Source: Candidatus Curtissbacteria bacterium RIFCSPLOWO2_01_FULL_37_9 (GTDB lineage: Bacteria; Patescibacteriota; Microgenomatia; Curtissbacterales; GWA2-41-24). Taken from it: a stretch of DNA of 13,808 bases. The position numbers and the translations under genes were made by a program. The stretch covers positions 1 to 13,808 of the forward strand of contig MFBN01000046.1 of assembly GCA_001776425.1 (NCBI GenBank), given 5' to 3'. The notes under the pieces are model-generated. The model saw only the letters and a list, made by a program, of their open reading frames with translations. It was not told the origin of the DNA and did no database searches. Below, one piece after another: positions 1 to 5,558 of this stretch. Position 1 is the stretch's first letter. Each line of letters begins with the position of its first letter.

Positions 1-266
1 TAGATAGCGAATCAGAAATAAAGAAAGCGGAGGAAAAGATACTTGCATTTGCCGACCCGTACTCATCATGGCAGCGAGGTACAAATGAGTACCATAACGG
101 ACTTTTGCGACGATACCTCCCTAAAGGAACATCATTTGTCGACTTAACACAGGAAGAACTTGATGATATTGTTTGGGAGATTAACAATCGTCCAAGAAAA
201 GTATTAAACTTTAACACACCACAGGAGGTGTTTAACTCATACCTTGGTGGTCGGATTCAAGATTGA
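1..266 (+). CDS. IS30-family transposase, C-terminal part (cut by window edge)
   Basis: The reading frame is open from base 3 to the TGA at 264-266 and gives 87 residues. They match the end of the IS30-family DDE integrase domain: FADPYSSWQRGTNE is followed by NGLLRRYLPKGT, then INNRPRKVLNFNTPQEVF. E29 of the visible part, in GTNEYHNG, is the third acidic catalytic residue of the DDE triad in this family. The helix-turn-helix and the first two Asp residues lie outside the window. The C-terminus looks complete, so this may be an active copy. The right inverted repeat of the element should lie between about 267 and 304, but it cannot be identified without the left end. The element marks the left side of the window as a site of insertion. 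Confidence 0.93.
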   Translation, partial: DSESEIKKAEEKILAFADPYSSWQRGTNEYHNGLLRRYLPKGTSFVDLTQEELDDIVWEINNRPRKVLNFNTPQEVFNSYLGGRIQD

Positions 267-289
267 ATGTAGGTCAGCTTAAAACGGTT

Positions 290-298
290 TGATATACT
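290..298 (+). promoter_or_regulatory. extended -10 promoter of the ART-like gene
   Basis: TGATATACT fits the extended -10 form TGnTATAAT with one mismatch. No convincing -35 is visible, which is normal for extended -10 promoters. Six bases separate the box from the ATG at 305, so initiation about 7 nt downstream would fall on the start codon and give a leaderless mRNA. The start-site prediction is inference. Confidence 0.5.
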
Positions 299-304
299 GA
301 AAGC

Positions 305-1009
305 ATGGAAGACCCAGAGGTACAGACACAAACAACTGAGAGAAATGAATCATCAATTAGTAAAAAAGAAATCTTGCTTAAAAGTGGTAAAAAAGTTGAA
401 TTGCTTACACTGCATATTACTCAAATGAGGCTTTACCATGGATCTTTAGTAGCTGGCGTTACAGGGTTTGAAGAAGGAGATCAGCAGTCTATAGGGAGGG
501 GGATTTACCTAACTCTTCAGAAAGAAGCGGCGTCAGGATATGCAAGTAAACGTAGTGGGCATGACGGAGTGCCGACGGTTTATGAAGTACAAATATCTGA
601 TCTAGATATCGCTGATTTACGAACTAAAGAAGCACAAGAGGAATTTGCTAAATTGTTCAAACAATCATTAATTGAATGGGAAGAGAGTGTCCTGCCCAAC
701 CTAAAAGGACCCTCTGATGAAGTACTTGGAGTGATTAAAGAACAGCGAAAAGAGGCAGTCAGAGAATTAGTACACAAAATAGACACAAATACTTTCCTCC
801 AACTTAGAGATTTAACTTTTGGATGGGCAGATTTAGTATCTACAACTCTTTCTAATGTCGGCTATAAAGGATTAATGTCTATTGAAGGTGAACCACCTGA
901 TATTGATTTTCATGATTCAATCGTAATGTTTAACCCCCTAGATATAAGGACAATTAATCAGGAAAAGGCAGTTCCGGTAATGCCCCCGGGCAGAATGGGC
1001 GAATATTAA
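305..1009 (+). CDS. probable ADP-ribosyltransferase-fold protein
   Basis: 234 residues, soluble, with no signal peptide or membrane segment. The N-terminal part has RLYHGS (H45) followed by GRGIYLT (Y68) and AASGYA, then VYEVQI. The C-terminal part has GYKGLMSIEGE and DSIVMFNPLDIRTI. This order of HG[ST], GIYLT..A..YA and GY.G....E...VVF.P..I is the pattern of H-Y-E type ADP-ribosyltransferase folds found in toxins and phage-associated polyvalent proteins. The third catalytic position appears to be D204 rather than Glu or Gln, which would be unusual. Residues about 100-185 form a charged, probably helical insertion. The gene lies directly behind an IS30 transposase and ends tail to tail with the next gene, so no antitoxin partner is adjacent. 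The fold is fairly well supported, but activity and target are unknown. The ATG follows a -10 box closely and has no Shine-Dalgarno. Confidence 0.68.
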   Translation: MEDPEVQTQTTERNESSISKKEILLKSGKKVELLTLHITQMRLYHGSLVAGVTGFEEGDQQSIGRGIYLTLQKEAASGYASKRSGHDGVPTVYEVQISDLDIADLRTKEAQEEFAKLFKQSLIEWEESVLPNLKGPSDEVLGVIKEQRKEAVRELVHKIDTNTFLQLRDLTFGWADLVSTTLSNVGYKGLMSIEGEPPDIDFHDSIVMFNPLDIRTINQEKAVPVMPPGRMGEY

Positions 1010-1261
1010 TCAATCTTTATCTTCGTCTTTAATTAATTTCGTCAGCTGGTAGGTTACAAAAACGGCAAATGCCGTGATTATAATAGCATAGATAAAACGG
1101 GAAATTATTCCGCTTCCGACAGATATATACTTGTCGATATACTCCTTGACAAATGCCTGAATCGCTTCATTCCAGGCTAAAGCCGCCACCAAGCCAAAGC
1201 CGGCAGTTGAAAGAGTTACCATTTGTTTTAAAAGCTCTTTTTTCAATTGTTTATGTAGCAT
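1010..1261 (-). CDS. DUF5654-family small membrane protein
   Basis: 83 residues with two predicted membrane helices, about 16-34 and 53-74, and a charged C-terminal tail (KLIKDEDKD). The stretch KQMVTLSTAGFGLVAALAWNEA fits my memory of DUF5654, a family seen in archaea and CPR bacteria with no known function. The amphipathic segment between the helices (FVKEYIDKYI) suggests a hairpin with both ends on the same side. Its TGA abuts the stop codon of the ART-like gene on the other strand, so the two are convergent with no space for a terminator. The start has no clear Shine-Dalgarno, but a TATAAT box lies only 10 nt upstream. Confidence 0.8.
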   Translation of the reverse strand: MLHKQLKKELLKQMVTLSTAGFGLVAALAWNEAIQAFVKEYIDKYISVGSGIISRFIYAIIITAFAVFVTYQLTKLIKDEDKD

Positions 1262-1271
1262 GATTAAGTAG

Positions 1272-1277
1272 ATTATA
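1272..1277 (-). promoter_or_regulatory. -10 box of the DUF5654 gene
   Basis: On the minus strand the sequence is a perfect TATAAT, 10 nt before the ATG at 1261. Transcription would begin about 3-4 nt before the start codon. No good -35 can be picked out. Confidence 0.5.
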
Positions 1278-1307
1278 ATTTACCTTTGATATTTTTGGTA
1301 CTTTTGC

Positions 1308-1325
1308 TTTTCGATTTATCGAAAA
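1308..1325. other. perfect 8-bp inverted repeat between two minus-strand genes
   Basis: TTTTCGAT and ATCGAAAA are separated by two bases (TT). As a hairpin this gives at least a 7-bp stem with a TTTA loop. It lies after the end of the 1352-2014 gene and about 30 nt upstream of the -10 box of the DUF5654 gene. It could therefore be a weak terminator for the first or a protein-binding site for the second. No separate T-run follows on either strand, so I do not call it a terminator outright. Confidence 0.4.
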
Positions 1326-1351
1326 TAAGCTCTCTTTTACATCTGATACTT

Positions 1352-2014
1352 TTATTTCAGCGTGATCTTTATTCTTGCATTTTCAACATGCGCCGCGTAC
1401 TCAGTTAAATTAGTTTTTGCCTGAACTTTATACGTTTTAGCTCCCCTGTCCAAGGTGATATTTCCAGAAGCAGTCAGCACTCCTTTTGCCGAATTTGTCG
1501 AGATTTCGCTAAACCAGACAGGGTGTTTGTCCGTATCATTATAAAGCTGAGCGTACATTTTACCGTTGCCATTCTCAACCCATATTGAAGCCTCAAAAAC
1601 AACAGAATCGATTGCGGAATATTTGTTGGTGTCAATAGTTATTTGAAGACCTGCTAAGTCTGTATAGCTGTTGCTGTTTGTCGAACCTGATCCAATTGGG
1701 ATAAATATTTCTTTTTGCGCATTCTGGACTATTGTTTTAATTTCTTTTTCAATAATTTTTTGAGTTTCTGTATTTGCGTTTGCAATGTCTTTTTGATTTA
1801 GGTTTTGATTTGGAGTAGGCAAAAGTGTTGGCAATATCGGTGAAGACTGCGGATTAGTTTCAACTGTCCTAACTTCCTGTTGTTTTTGTTCATCTTTAGC
1901 CGATTTTTGAGTTTTAACAATCCACCAATTAATAATTAATAAATCAATCAGAGCAATGACCAGAATCGCGATACCGATTTTGGCAAATAAACGTTGTATC
2001 AGGGAATTTTCCAT
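1352..2014 (-). CDS. membrane-anchored protein with a C-terminal beta-rich domain, unknown function
   Basis: 220 residues. There is one hydrophobic helix at about 12-33, then a low-complexity Q/N/T/P/S-rich segment at about 35-90 and a short helix with alternating charges (KIIEKEIKTIVQNAQKE). From about 115 to the end is a domain that reads as alternating beta strands (DLAGLQITID, SVVFEASIWVE, KMYAQLYND, HVENARIKITLK). This is the layout of a protein tethered to the membrane with a flexible stalk and an extracytoplasmic beta-sandwich, as in carbohydrate- or protein-binding modules, but I do not recognise the family. The start is the first ATG and has no Shine-Dalgarno. An extended -10 box ends 6 nt before it. 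It is divergent from the PH-domain gene. Confidence 0.75.
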   Translation of the reverse strand: MENSLIQRLFAKIGIAILVIALIDLLIINWWIVKTQKSAKDEQKQQEVRTVETNPQSSPILPTLLPTPNQNLNQKDIANANTETQKIIEKEIKTIVQNAQKEIFIPIGSGSTNSNSYTDLAGLQITIDTNKYSAIDSVVFEASIWVENGNGKMYAQLYNDTDKHPVWFSEISTNSAKGVLTASGNITLDRGAKTYKVQAKTNLTEYAAHVENARIKITLK

Positions 2015-2020
2015 ACATTC

Positions 2021-2029
2021 ATGATATCA
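2021..2029 (-). promoter_or_regulatory. extended -10 promoter of the 1352-2014 gene
   Basis: On the minus strand it reads TGATATCAT, an extended -10 with one mismatch in the hexamer. Six bases separate it from the ATG at 2014, which places the expected first base of the mRNA on the start codon. The dyad at 2045-2060 would cover the -35 area. Confidence 0.45.
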
Positions 2030-2044
2030 TCAAATTAGAGTTGA

Positions 2045-2075
2045 TAAATCAATCGATTTAAACCTGTATAAGGTT
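2045..2075. promoter_or_regulatory. two adjacent dyads in a divergent intergenic region
   Basis: TAAATC-aatc-GATTTA (2045-2060, six matched pairs) is followed at once by AACCT-gtata-AGGTT (2061-2075, five matched pairs). Both sit between the divergent genes at 2014 (-) and 2111 (+), where an operator would be expected. The DNA is AT-rich, so chance dyads are possible. Confidence 0.3.
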
Positions 2076-2110
2076 AAAATCACAATCTTAGATTTTATTT
2101 AATTAGCAGA

Positions 2111-2707
2111 ATGCGTGTTCGAAAACCTCCATCTATCAAGCAAAAAAAAAGGCTTGCCAAGCTTTTAGGTCGGGACGAAGAGGTATTTTATGTAACCACT
2201 ATAGGCGGCCGTTATTTTCTGATAAATCTTGTACTTCTGCTTTTTTTGCCTCTTGCCGTCGCATATCTTTCAATGTTTTTGTTTTTTGGTTATTTTAACT
2301 TGCCAGTTTACCCATGGCTTAAATACTTAGGCATACCGGCTCTAATATTACTTATCTATAACACACCAAAATATACACATCTTATTCGCATGAGACAATC
2401 ATACACTTATGCTTTAACCAACCGACGTTTTTTAATTATAAGAGGTATTTTTTCCAGAAAAATAGTTACTGCACCTCTTGATCGGATTACTCATATTACT
2501 GTTGAACAATCATTTTTCCAAAGGTTTCTTTTTAACAGCGGTCATTTGGTTATTATCACAGCCGGTTTTGACCAGAGAGAAATCGTTATCGAAAATATAG
2601 GCAATCCTGTTGAATTTAAAATATATCTTGAGGAGTTGACTAGAAAACTCGAAGATTCTATGGGAGCTGATCCGCAAGATAATCAGCTTCGGGCATTATC
2701 TTCCTGA
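2111..2707 (+). CDS. membrane protein with a bacterial PH domain (bPH2, YdbS-like)
   Basis: 198 residues. A basic N-terminus (RVRKPPSIKQKKRLAK) precedes two hydrophobic helices at about 36-58 and 69-84. A bacterial pleckstrin-homology-like domain follows at about 95-180. It is recognised by YALTNRRFLIIRGIFSRK, then APLDRITHITVEQSFFQRFLFNSGHLVI and a final IENIGNPVEF. This matches the bPH_2 (DUF304/YdbS) pattern of Y.lT..rl....G...r....pl..I..v...qs...r.fg.G.l.i. The N-terminus, helices and domain lie in the usual order and the length is normal. Its role is not known; such proteins are membrane-associated and have been linked to envelope stress or export. It is convergent with the M23 peptidase gene, 11 bp away. 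No clear Shine-Dalgarno is seen. Confidence 0.85.
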   Translation: MRVRKPPSIKQKKRLAKLLGRDEEVFYVTTIGGRYFLINLVLLLFLPLAVAYLSMFLFFGYFNLPVYPWLKYLGIPALILLIYNTPKYTHLIRMRQSYTYALTNRRFLIIRGIFSRKIVTAPLDRITHITVEQSFFQRFLFNSGHLVIITAGFDQREIVIENIGNPVEFKIYLEELTRKLEDSMGADPQDNQLRALSS

Positions 2708-2718
2708 TTGGATTAATT

Positions 2719-3402
2719 TTACTGCGGTAGTACACTAGACGGATTAATAGCAATTTCTCTGTCTAGGATTTCCAAATGAACATGTGCTCCGGTTGTATTA
2801 CCTGTTAATCCAACCGTTCCAATGACAGTTGATGGATTAACTAAATTACCTATCCCGACATTGATTTGACCTAAATGGGCGTACAATGATTTTAAACCGT
2901 CACCATGGTCAATAATAATTACATTGCCTTTACCATTGGTTATACTTCCTGCAAACTCAACAAAGCCCGAACCGAGAGGGTGAATCGGAGTTCCTAGTGA
3001 AGTTGCAAAATCATTAGCACGATGGAAGGATCGATAACCCTGCGAAAGATAACCGTCAACAGGTTTTTGGAATACAAATGGCGACAGCCGTTGAGTAATT
3101 TTTTGAGTGATTTCGATTTCTCCCGGATTATTCGAATTATTTTCTGTTTTCTGGGCTACTAAAATTGTCTGTCCGTTTATTTTGATTTTGGCTTCTTTTG
3201 GCTTGAGATAGGCAACAGCTTCACTGGTTAATACGAATACCATAATAAGAATAGGCAGAATTTTAGCAATTAGCCTTAATCTTGGCCTGATTTTGATTTG
3301 CCAATGCACAAATCTCAAGGCCAGCTTTAGTGTTTTTTGGACTTCTAAACCAGCCAGATTTACCAGGTATTTTTTAATTTTTTTAATCTTTTTTATTTTC
3401 AT
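2719..3402 (-). CDS. membrane-anchored M23 family metallopeptidase
   Basis: 227 residues. A very basic N-terminus (MKIKKIKKIKKY) and a hydrophobic helix at about 47-65 anchor the protein. A short linker leads to a LytM/M23 domain at about 110-225. The zinc and catalytic residues are present: H127 and D131 in HRANDFA, H176 in YAHLGQ, and H207/H209 in GAHVHLE. The G.V....NGKGN.I.IDHG core and the G.TG motif before HVH are also intact. The family cleaves peptide cross-links in peptidoglycan, or binds and activates amidases where residues are lost. Here all ligands are kept, so an active zinc endopeptidase outside the membrane is likely. The ATG has AAGGA three bases upstream, a rather close Shine-Dalgarno. 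The gene is divergent from the PEGA/SH3 lipoprotein, another envelope protein. Confidence 0.92.
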   Translation of the reverse strand: MKIKKIKKIKKYLVNLAGLEVQKTLKLALRFVHWQIKIRPRLRLIAKILPILIMVFVLTSEAVAYLKPKEAKIKINGQTILVAQKTENNSNNPGEIEITQKITQRLSPFVFQKPVDGYLSQGYRSFHRANDFATSLGTPIHPLGSGFVEFAGSITNGKGNVIIIDHGDGLKSLYAHLGQINVGIGNLVNPSTVIGTVGLTGNTTGAHVHLEILDREIAINPSSVLPQ

Positions 3403-3454
3403 TTATCCTTATTTTCCCCACCAAAAAGATCCATTATTAATTTTCCTGGAGTCT

Positions 3455-3468
3455 TGGGAAATATCCCA
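3455..3468. promoter_or_regulatory. operator-like dyad TGGGA-AATA-TCCCA
   Basis: A perfect 5-bp inverted repeat with a 4-base centre lies 53 bp upstream of the M23 start codon and upstream of the possible plus-strand promoter. It could bind a dimeric regulator of either divergent gene. No known operator consensus is matched. Confidence 0.25.
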
Positions 3469-3503
3469 TAGTGGAGAATTTACAAGCGCGAATTGTAGCA
3501 GAA

Positions 3504-3532
3504 TTGTAACCGAATGTCAAATCCTCTAGTAT
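3504..3532 (+). promoter_or_regulatory. possible promoter for the PEGA/SH3b lipoprotein
   Basis: TTGTAA (3504-3509) and TAGTAT (3527-3532) are separated by exactly 17 bp. Each hexamer differs from consensus at one or two positions. It would give a leader of about 170 nt before the ATG at 3707. Confidence 0.3.
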
Positions 3533-3672
3533 TAAAATTTCTGGTCAATAAAATAGCCCTTGCGGGCAACATATTATCTTCCATGTCCATTAAAGAAAGG
3601 ATTCTACAGGGTTGGCAATCTTATGTCAAATAAAAAGGACACGCTTGCACCAAACGAATGTGAGGTGCCTTG

Positions 3673-3692
3673 CACTGAGCGAAGTCGAAGTG
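3673..3692. repeat. dispersed-repeat-like element (encodes a TERSRSV peptide)
   Basis: The 20-mer cactgagcgaagtcgaagtg has CACT and AGTG ends in inverted orientation. In the plus frame it contributes TERSRSV. From memory, near-identical sequences and this peptide recur in many unrelated bacterial genomes as non-coding dispersed repeats mis-annotated as protein. Only one copy is seen in this window, so the repeat claim rests on recall. Confidence 0.45.
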
Positions 3693-3706
3693 TTAACTTT
3701 AAGCAA

Positions 3707-4516
3707 ATGCCCAGAGTTCAGTTGTCAGTCCGAAAATTGCTTCTAGCTACAAGCTACCTACTACTAACTACAATCTTAGCTGGCTGCTCCGCAGTCGGCT
3801 CCAACAAGCCGGCAGCTTTGCAGATTACTTCCACACCTGAAGCTTCGGTATTTTTAGATGGTAAACATTTAGGCAAGACCCCGTTTTTTTCTGACCAGAT
3901 GAAAGCAGGAGAAGTTCTTCTTAAGATTACGGTTTCGGAAGCCAGTTATAGCGATAAAATTACTTTATATCCGGGACGATTAACCGTAGTAAACCGCGAA
4001 CTTAACAGCAATTTTTTAGCGCAATCCGGAGAAATATTATGGCTGGAGAATGCAAAACAGGGGCTATTTGTCTCATCAATGCCCCAGGAAGCGGATTTTT
4101 CAATTGACGGCAGATCGTACGGTACAACACCTTTTCTGGTTGAGAAGATTGAAGAAGGCGAGCACAAAGTCAGGCTTTCAAAAAACGGTTTTTTAGATAG
4201 GGAATTTGCGATCAAAACTAACAATAAATATCGGCTGAATGCAGATGTTACTTTAGCTTCCGAAATTGCCAAAAATAAAGGTGATTTAACGGGTCCATCT
4301 CCTACTCCTGTGCCAAACCCGCAGGTCGAAATAATTAAAACTCCACAAGGTTTTTTAAGGGTCAGAAAAGATCCGTCTTTATCTTCTGTTGAAGTAGGCA
4401 GGGTCAAAACCGGTGATAAGCTGGAGGTGATACAGGAAACTGAAGACTGGGTCAAAATTGCTTTTGAAGGCAAACAGGGCTGGGTTTCCGCCCAGTATAC
4501 TAAAAAACTGCCTTAA
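3707..4516 (+). CDS. lipoprotein with two PEGA domains and a C-terminal SH3b domain
   Basis: 269 residues from the ATG at 3707. The N-terminus MPRVQLSVRK, a hydrophobic core LLLATSYLLLTT and the lipobox LAGC (Cys27) form a lipoprotein signal peptide. The first PEGA domain starts at about 37 (ITSTPEASVFLDGKHLGKTP) and the second at about 112 (VSSMPQEADFSIDGRSYGTTP), each with the S.P....v.lDG...G.TP pattern. A PSPTPVPNP linker leads to an SH3b domain at about 210-266 (LRVRKDPS, VGRVKTGDKLEV, DWVKI, GWVSAQY). PEGA domains are found on surface proteins and SH3b domains commonly bind cell-wall peptides, so an outward-facing wall-binding role fits, as does the divergent M23 peptidase. The frame is open upstream to 3560, but that part is repeat-derived. 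The ATG lacks a Shine-Dalgarno, so the exact start is uncertain. Confidence 0.88.
   Translation: MPRVQLSVRKLLLATSYLLLTTILAGCSAVGSNKPAALQITSTPEASVFLDGKHLGKTPFFSDQMKAGEVLLKITVSEASYSDKITLYPGRLTVVNRELNSNFLAQSGEILWLENAKQGLFVSSMPQEADFSIDGRSYGTTPFLVEKIEEGEHKVRLSKNGFLDREFAIKTNNKYRLNADVTLASEIAKNKGDLTGPSPTPVPNPQVEIIKTPQGFLRVRKDPSLSSVEVGRVKTGDKLEVIQETEDWVKIAFEGKQGWVSAQYTKKLP
3716..3772 (+). repeat. degenerate 7-bp tandem repeats inside the lipoprotein signal peptide
   Basis: Two units, gttcagt and tgtcagt (3716-3729), are followed after 15 bases by agctaca, agctacc, tactact and aactaca (3745-3772), all in exact 7-bp phase within each block. The second block encodes most of the hydrophobic core of the signal peptide (LATSYLLLTT). 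Three 7-bp units make 21 bases, so a pure repeat stays open as a seven-residue peptide repeat. Confidence 0.5.
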
Positions 4517-4529
4517 TTTTAGGTAATAA

Positions 4530-4559
4530 TTGACACTTACGCTATAAAACTCCTACGAT
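4530..4559 (+). promoter_or_regulatory. promoter of the 4570-5558 gene pair
   Basis: A perfect TTGACA -35 (4530-4535) is followed after 18 bp by TACGAT (4554-4559). Ten bases separate the -10 from the ATG at 4570, so the leader would be only about 4 nt. It is the best -35 box in the window. Confidence 0.55.
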
Positions 4560-4569
4560 AAAGAAGTAC

Positions 4570-5106
4570 ATGATAGCCAAATCTCTTATTAAGTTAATTG
4601 ACGAAGCAATAATGCCGGCAGTTGCTTTAATAGCCGGGAAAATGCTTGGTCTATTTGCAGCTTCATTTTTCTTAAACTTGCCTTTTACGATCCAAAACAA
4701 GGAAGTTTTTTGGCTATTGCCATCTATCCAATTTTCCAGTATAAATGCGTATTTGACTGCAGAGAATTATTCAAATTTAGCGATGTTTATGACAGCGGTT
4801 TTGGGAGCAATTCTAGTTGTTGTCCGTGCCCATTTTTTCCATGAAAGCCATATTTCTCCGACATTTCATGCAAAACTTGTTTCTTTGAATTTAGAACGTT
4901 TAATTGCCCCAAGTTATCATATTTACCATCAGGCAGCCATTTGGCTAATATTTTTATGGCTAACAGTTGGCTTTTTAATAATCTCAACTATTCTGCAAGT
5001 AACCTATGCCCAAATTACAGTAATTGCTTTTGTAATAGCCGCCAACTTGTCTTGGGTATTTGCTTTGGATATTGAAAAGGAAATGGAAATTTTAAGAAGT
5101 ACATGA
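4570..5106 (+). CDS. unknown four-helix membrane protein with a His-rich loop
   Basis: 178 residues with predicted membrane helices at about 15-37, 70-88, 122-142 and 147-166. The segment 86-120 between helices 2 and 3 contains six histidines (H88, H91, H94, H100, H117, H120) in RAHFFHESH, TFH and YHIYH. I do not recognise the family. The C-terminus is acidic and probably cytoplasmic (DIEKEMEILRST). The gene starts from a TTGACA promoter with almost no leader, and its TGA overlaps the ATG of the next gene as ATGA, so the two are coupled in translation and probably work together. Clustered histidines could bind metal or heme, but that is only a suggestion. Confidence 0.8.
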   Translation: MIAKSLIKLIDEAIMPAVALIAGKMLGLFAASFFLNLPFTIQNKEVFWLLPSIQFSSINAYLTAENYSNLAMFMTAVLGAILVVVRAHFFHESHISPTFHAKLVSLNLERLIAPSYHIYHQAAIWLIFLWLTVGFLIISTILQVTYAQITVIAFVIAANLSWVFALDIEKEMEILRST

Positions 5107-5558
5107 AGAAGCATTTTCTCAAAATCACACTCAATTTCTCTGCTATTGTTCTTTTACTTGCTTTAATAGTTACTCCACTTTACTTTGCTAAAAATGCTGC
5201 CAAAGTAGCCGGTGTCAAAAGCCAGAGTAAGTATTTAGTGATTTCCCAAATAGACAAGTTTCCCAACATGAAGCTAACCCAGTCAGCAGATAATTTTACA
5301 ATATCCTTTAATAAACTGGGACCATCCCAGCTTTTTCAGGATATTATGATTATTAATAACCCGACTAATTCTTCACAAAAATATTCTTTGAATGTAATAT
5401 CAGCAAATATCGAGGTTTTTTTCGGAAATGATTTGACTGACCGTCAAATTAGAATAATTATTCCAAGTCAAACATCCGTACCGATAAGTTTATCTTCAAA
5501 AGAAGATTCTTCCCAAACACAAGAGGCGGTTTTTAGACTTACTGTAGAAGACGAATGA
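5103..5558 (+). CDS. membrane-anchored or exported beta-domain protein, unknown function
   Basis: 151 residues. A basic start (MKKHFLK) and a hydrophobic helix at about 8-30 are followed by an ectodomain of about 110 residues rich in predicted beta strands (NFTISFNKLG, DIMIINNPTN, YSLNVISANIEVFF, RQIRIIIPSQTSVPISL, AVFRLTVEDE). The layout resembles an immunoglobulin-like beta sandwich attached to the outer face of the membrane, with no cleavage site that I trust. It starts inside the stop codon of the four-helix gene (ATGA overlap), so it is probably a partner of that protein. Its last 20 bases overlap the end of the UbiA-family gene on the other strand. Confidence 0.75.
   Translation: MKKHFLKITLNFSAIVLLLALIVTPLYFAKNAAKVAGVKSQSKYLVISQIDKFPNMKLTQSADNFTISFNKLGPSQLFQDIMIINNPTNSSQKYSLNVISANIEVFFGNDLTDRQIRIIIPSQTSVPISLSSKEDSSQTQEAVFRLTVEDE

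Larger units (their letters stand above)
3403..3706. other. 304-bp divergent intergenic region with dyads and dispersed-repeat sequence
   Basis: This gap separates the M23 gene (-) from the lipoprotein gene (+). It holds the Shine-Dalgarno of the M23 gene (3406-3410), a TGGGA-AATA-TCCCA dyad (3455-3468), a possible plus-strand promoter (3504-3532), a GCCC-TTGC-GGGC mini-hairpin (3556-3567) and the repeat at 3673-3692. The frame of the lipoprotein stays open back to a TTG at 3560, but the peptide it would give there (including PCTERSRSV) has repeat-derived character and no membrane or domain signature. I therefore treat it as non-coding. Confidence 0.55.

Noticed and set aside
267..304. Right terminal inverted repeat of the IS30 element
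   Set aside because: It probably lies here, but without the left end no repeat can be shown, so no boundaries are given.
305..1261. Toxin-antitoxin pair of the ART-like and DUF5654 genes
   Set aside because: The genes are convergent, not co-transcribed, and the second is a two-helix membrane protein unlike known antitoxins.
3556..3567. GCCC-TTGC-GGGC hairpin as a terminator
   Set aside because: The stem is only 4 bp, no T-run follows, and no gene ends just upstream on that strand.
3560..3706. N-terminal extension of the lipoprotein gene back to a TTG at 3560
   Set aside because: The extra 49 residues contain the repeat-derived PCTERSRSV segment, would place the signal peptide about 55 residues inside the protein, and have no domain character.
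3946..4473. Long open frame of 175 codons antisense to the lipoprotein
   Set aside because: It lies fully inside the sense gene, which has clear PEGA and SH3b domains; the antisense product shows no domain, and its Ser/Lys richness follows from the sense codons.
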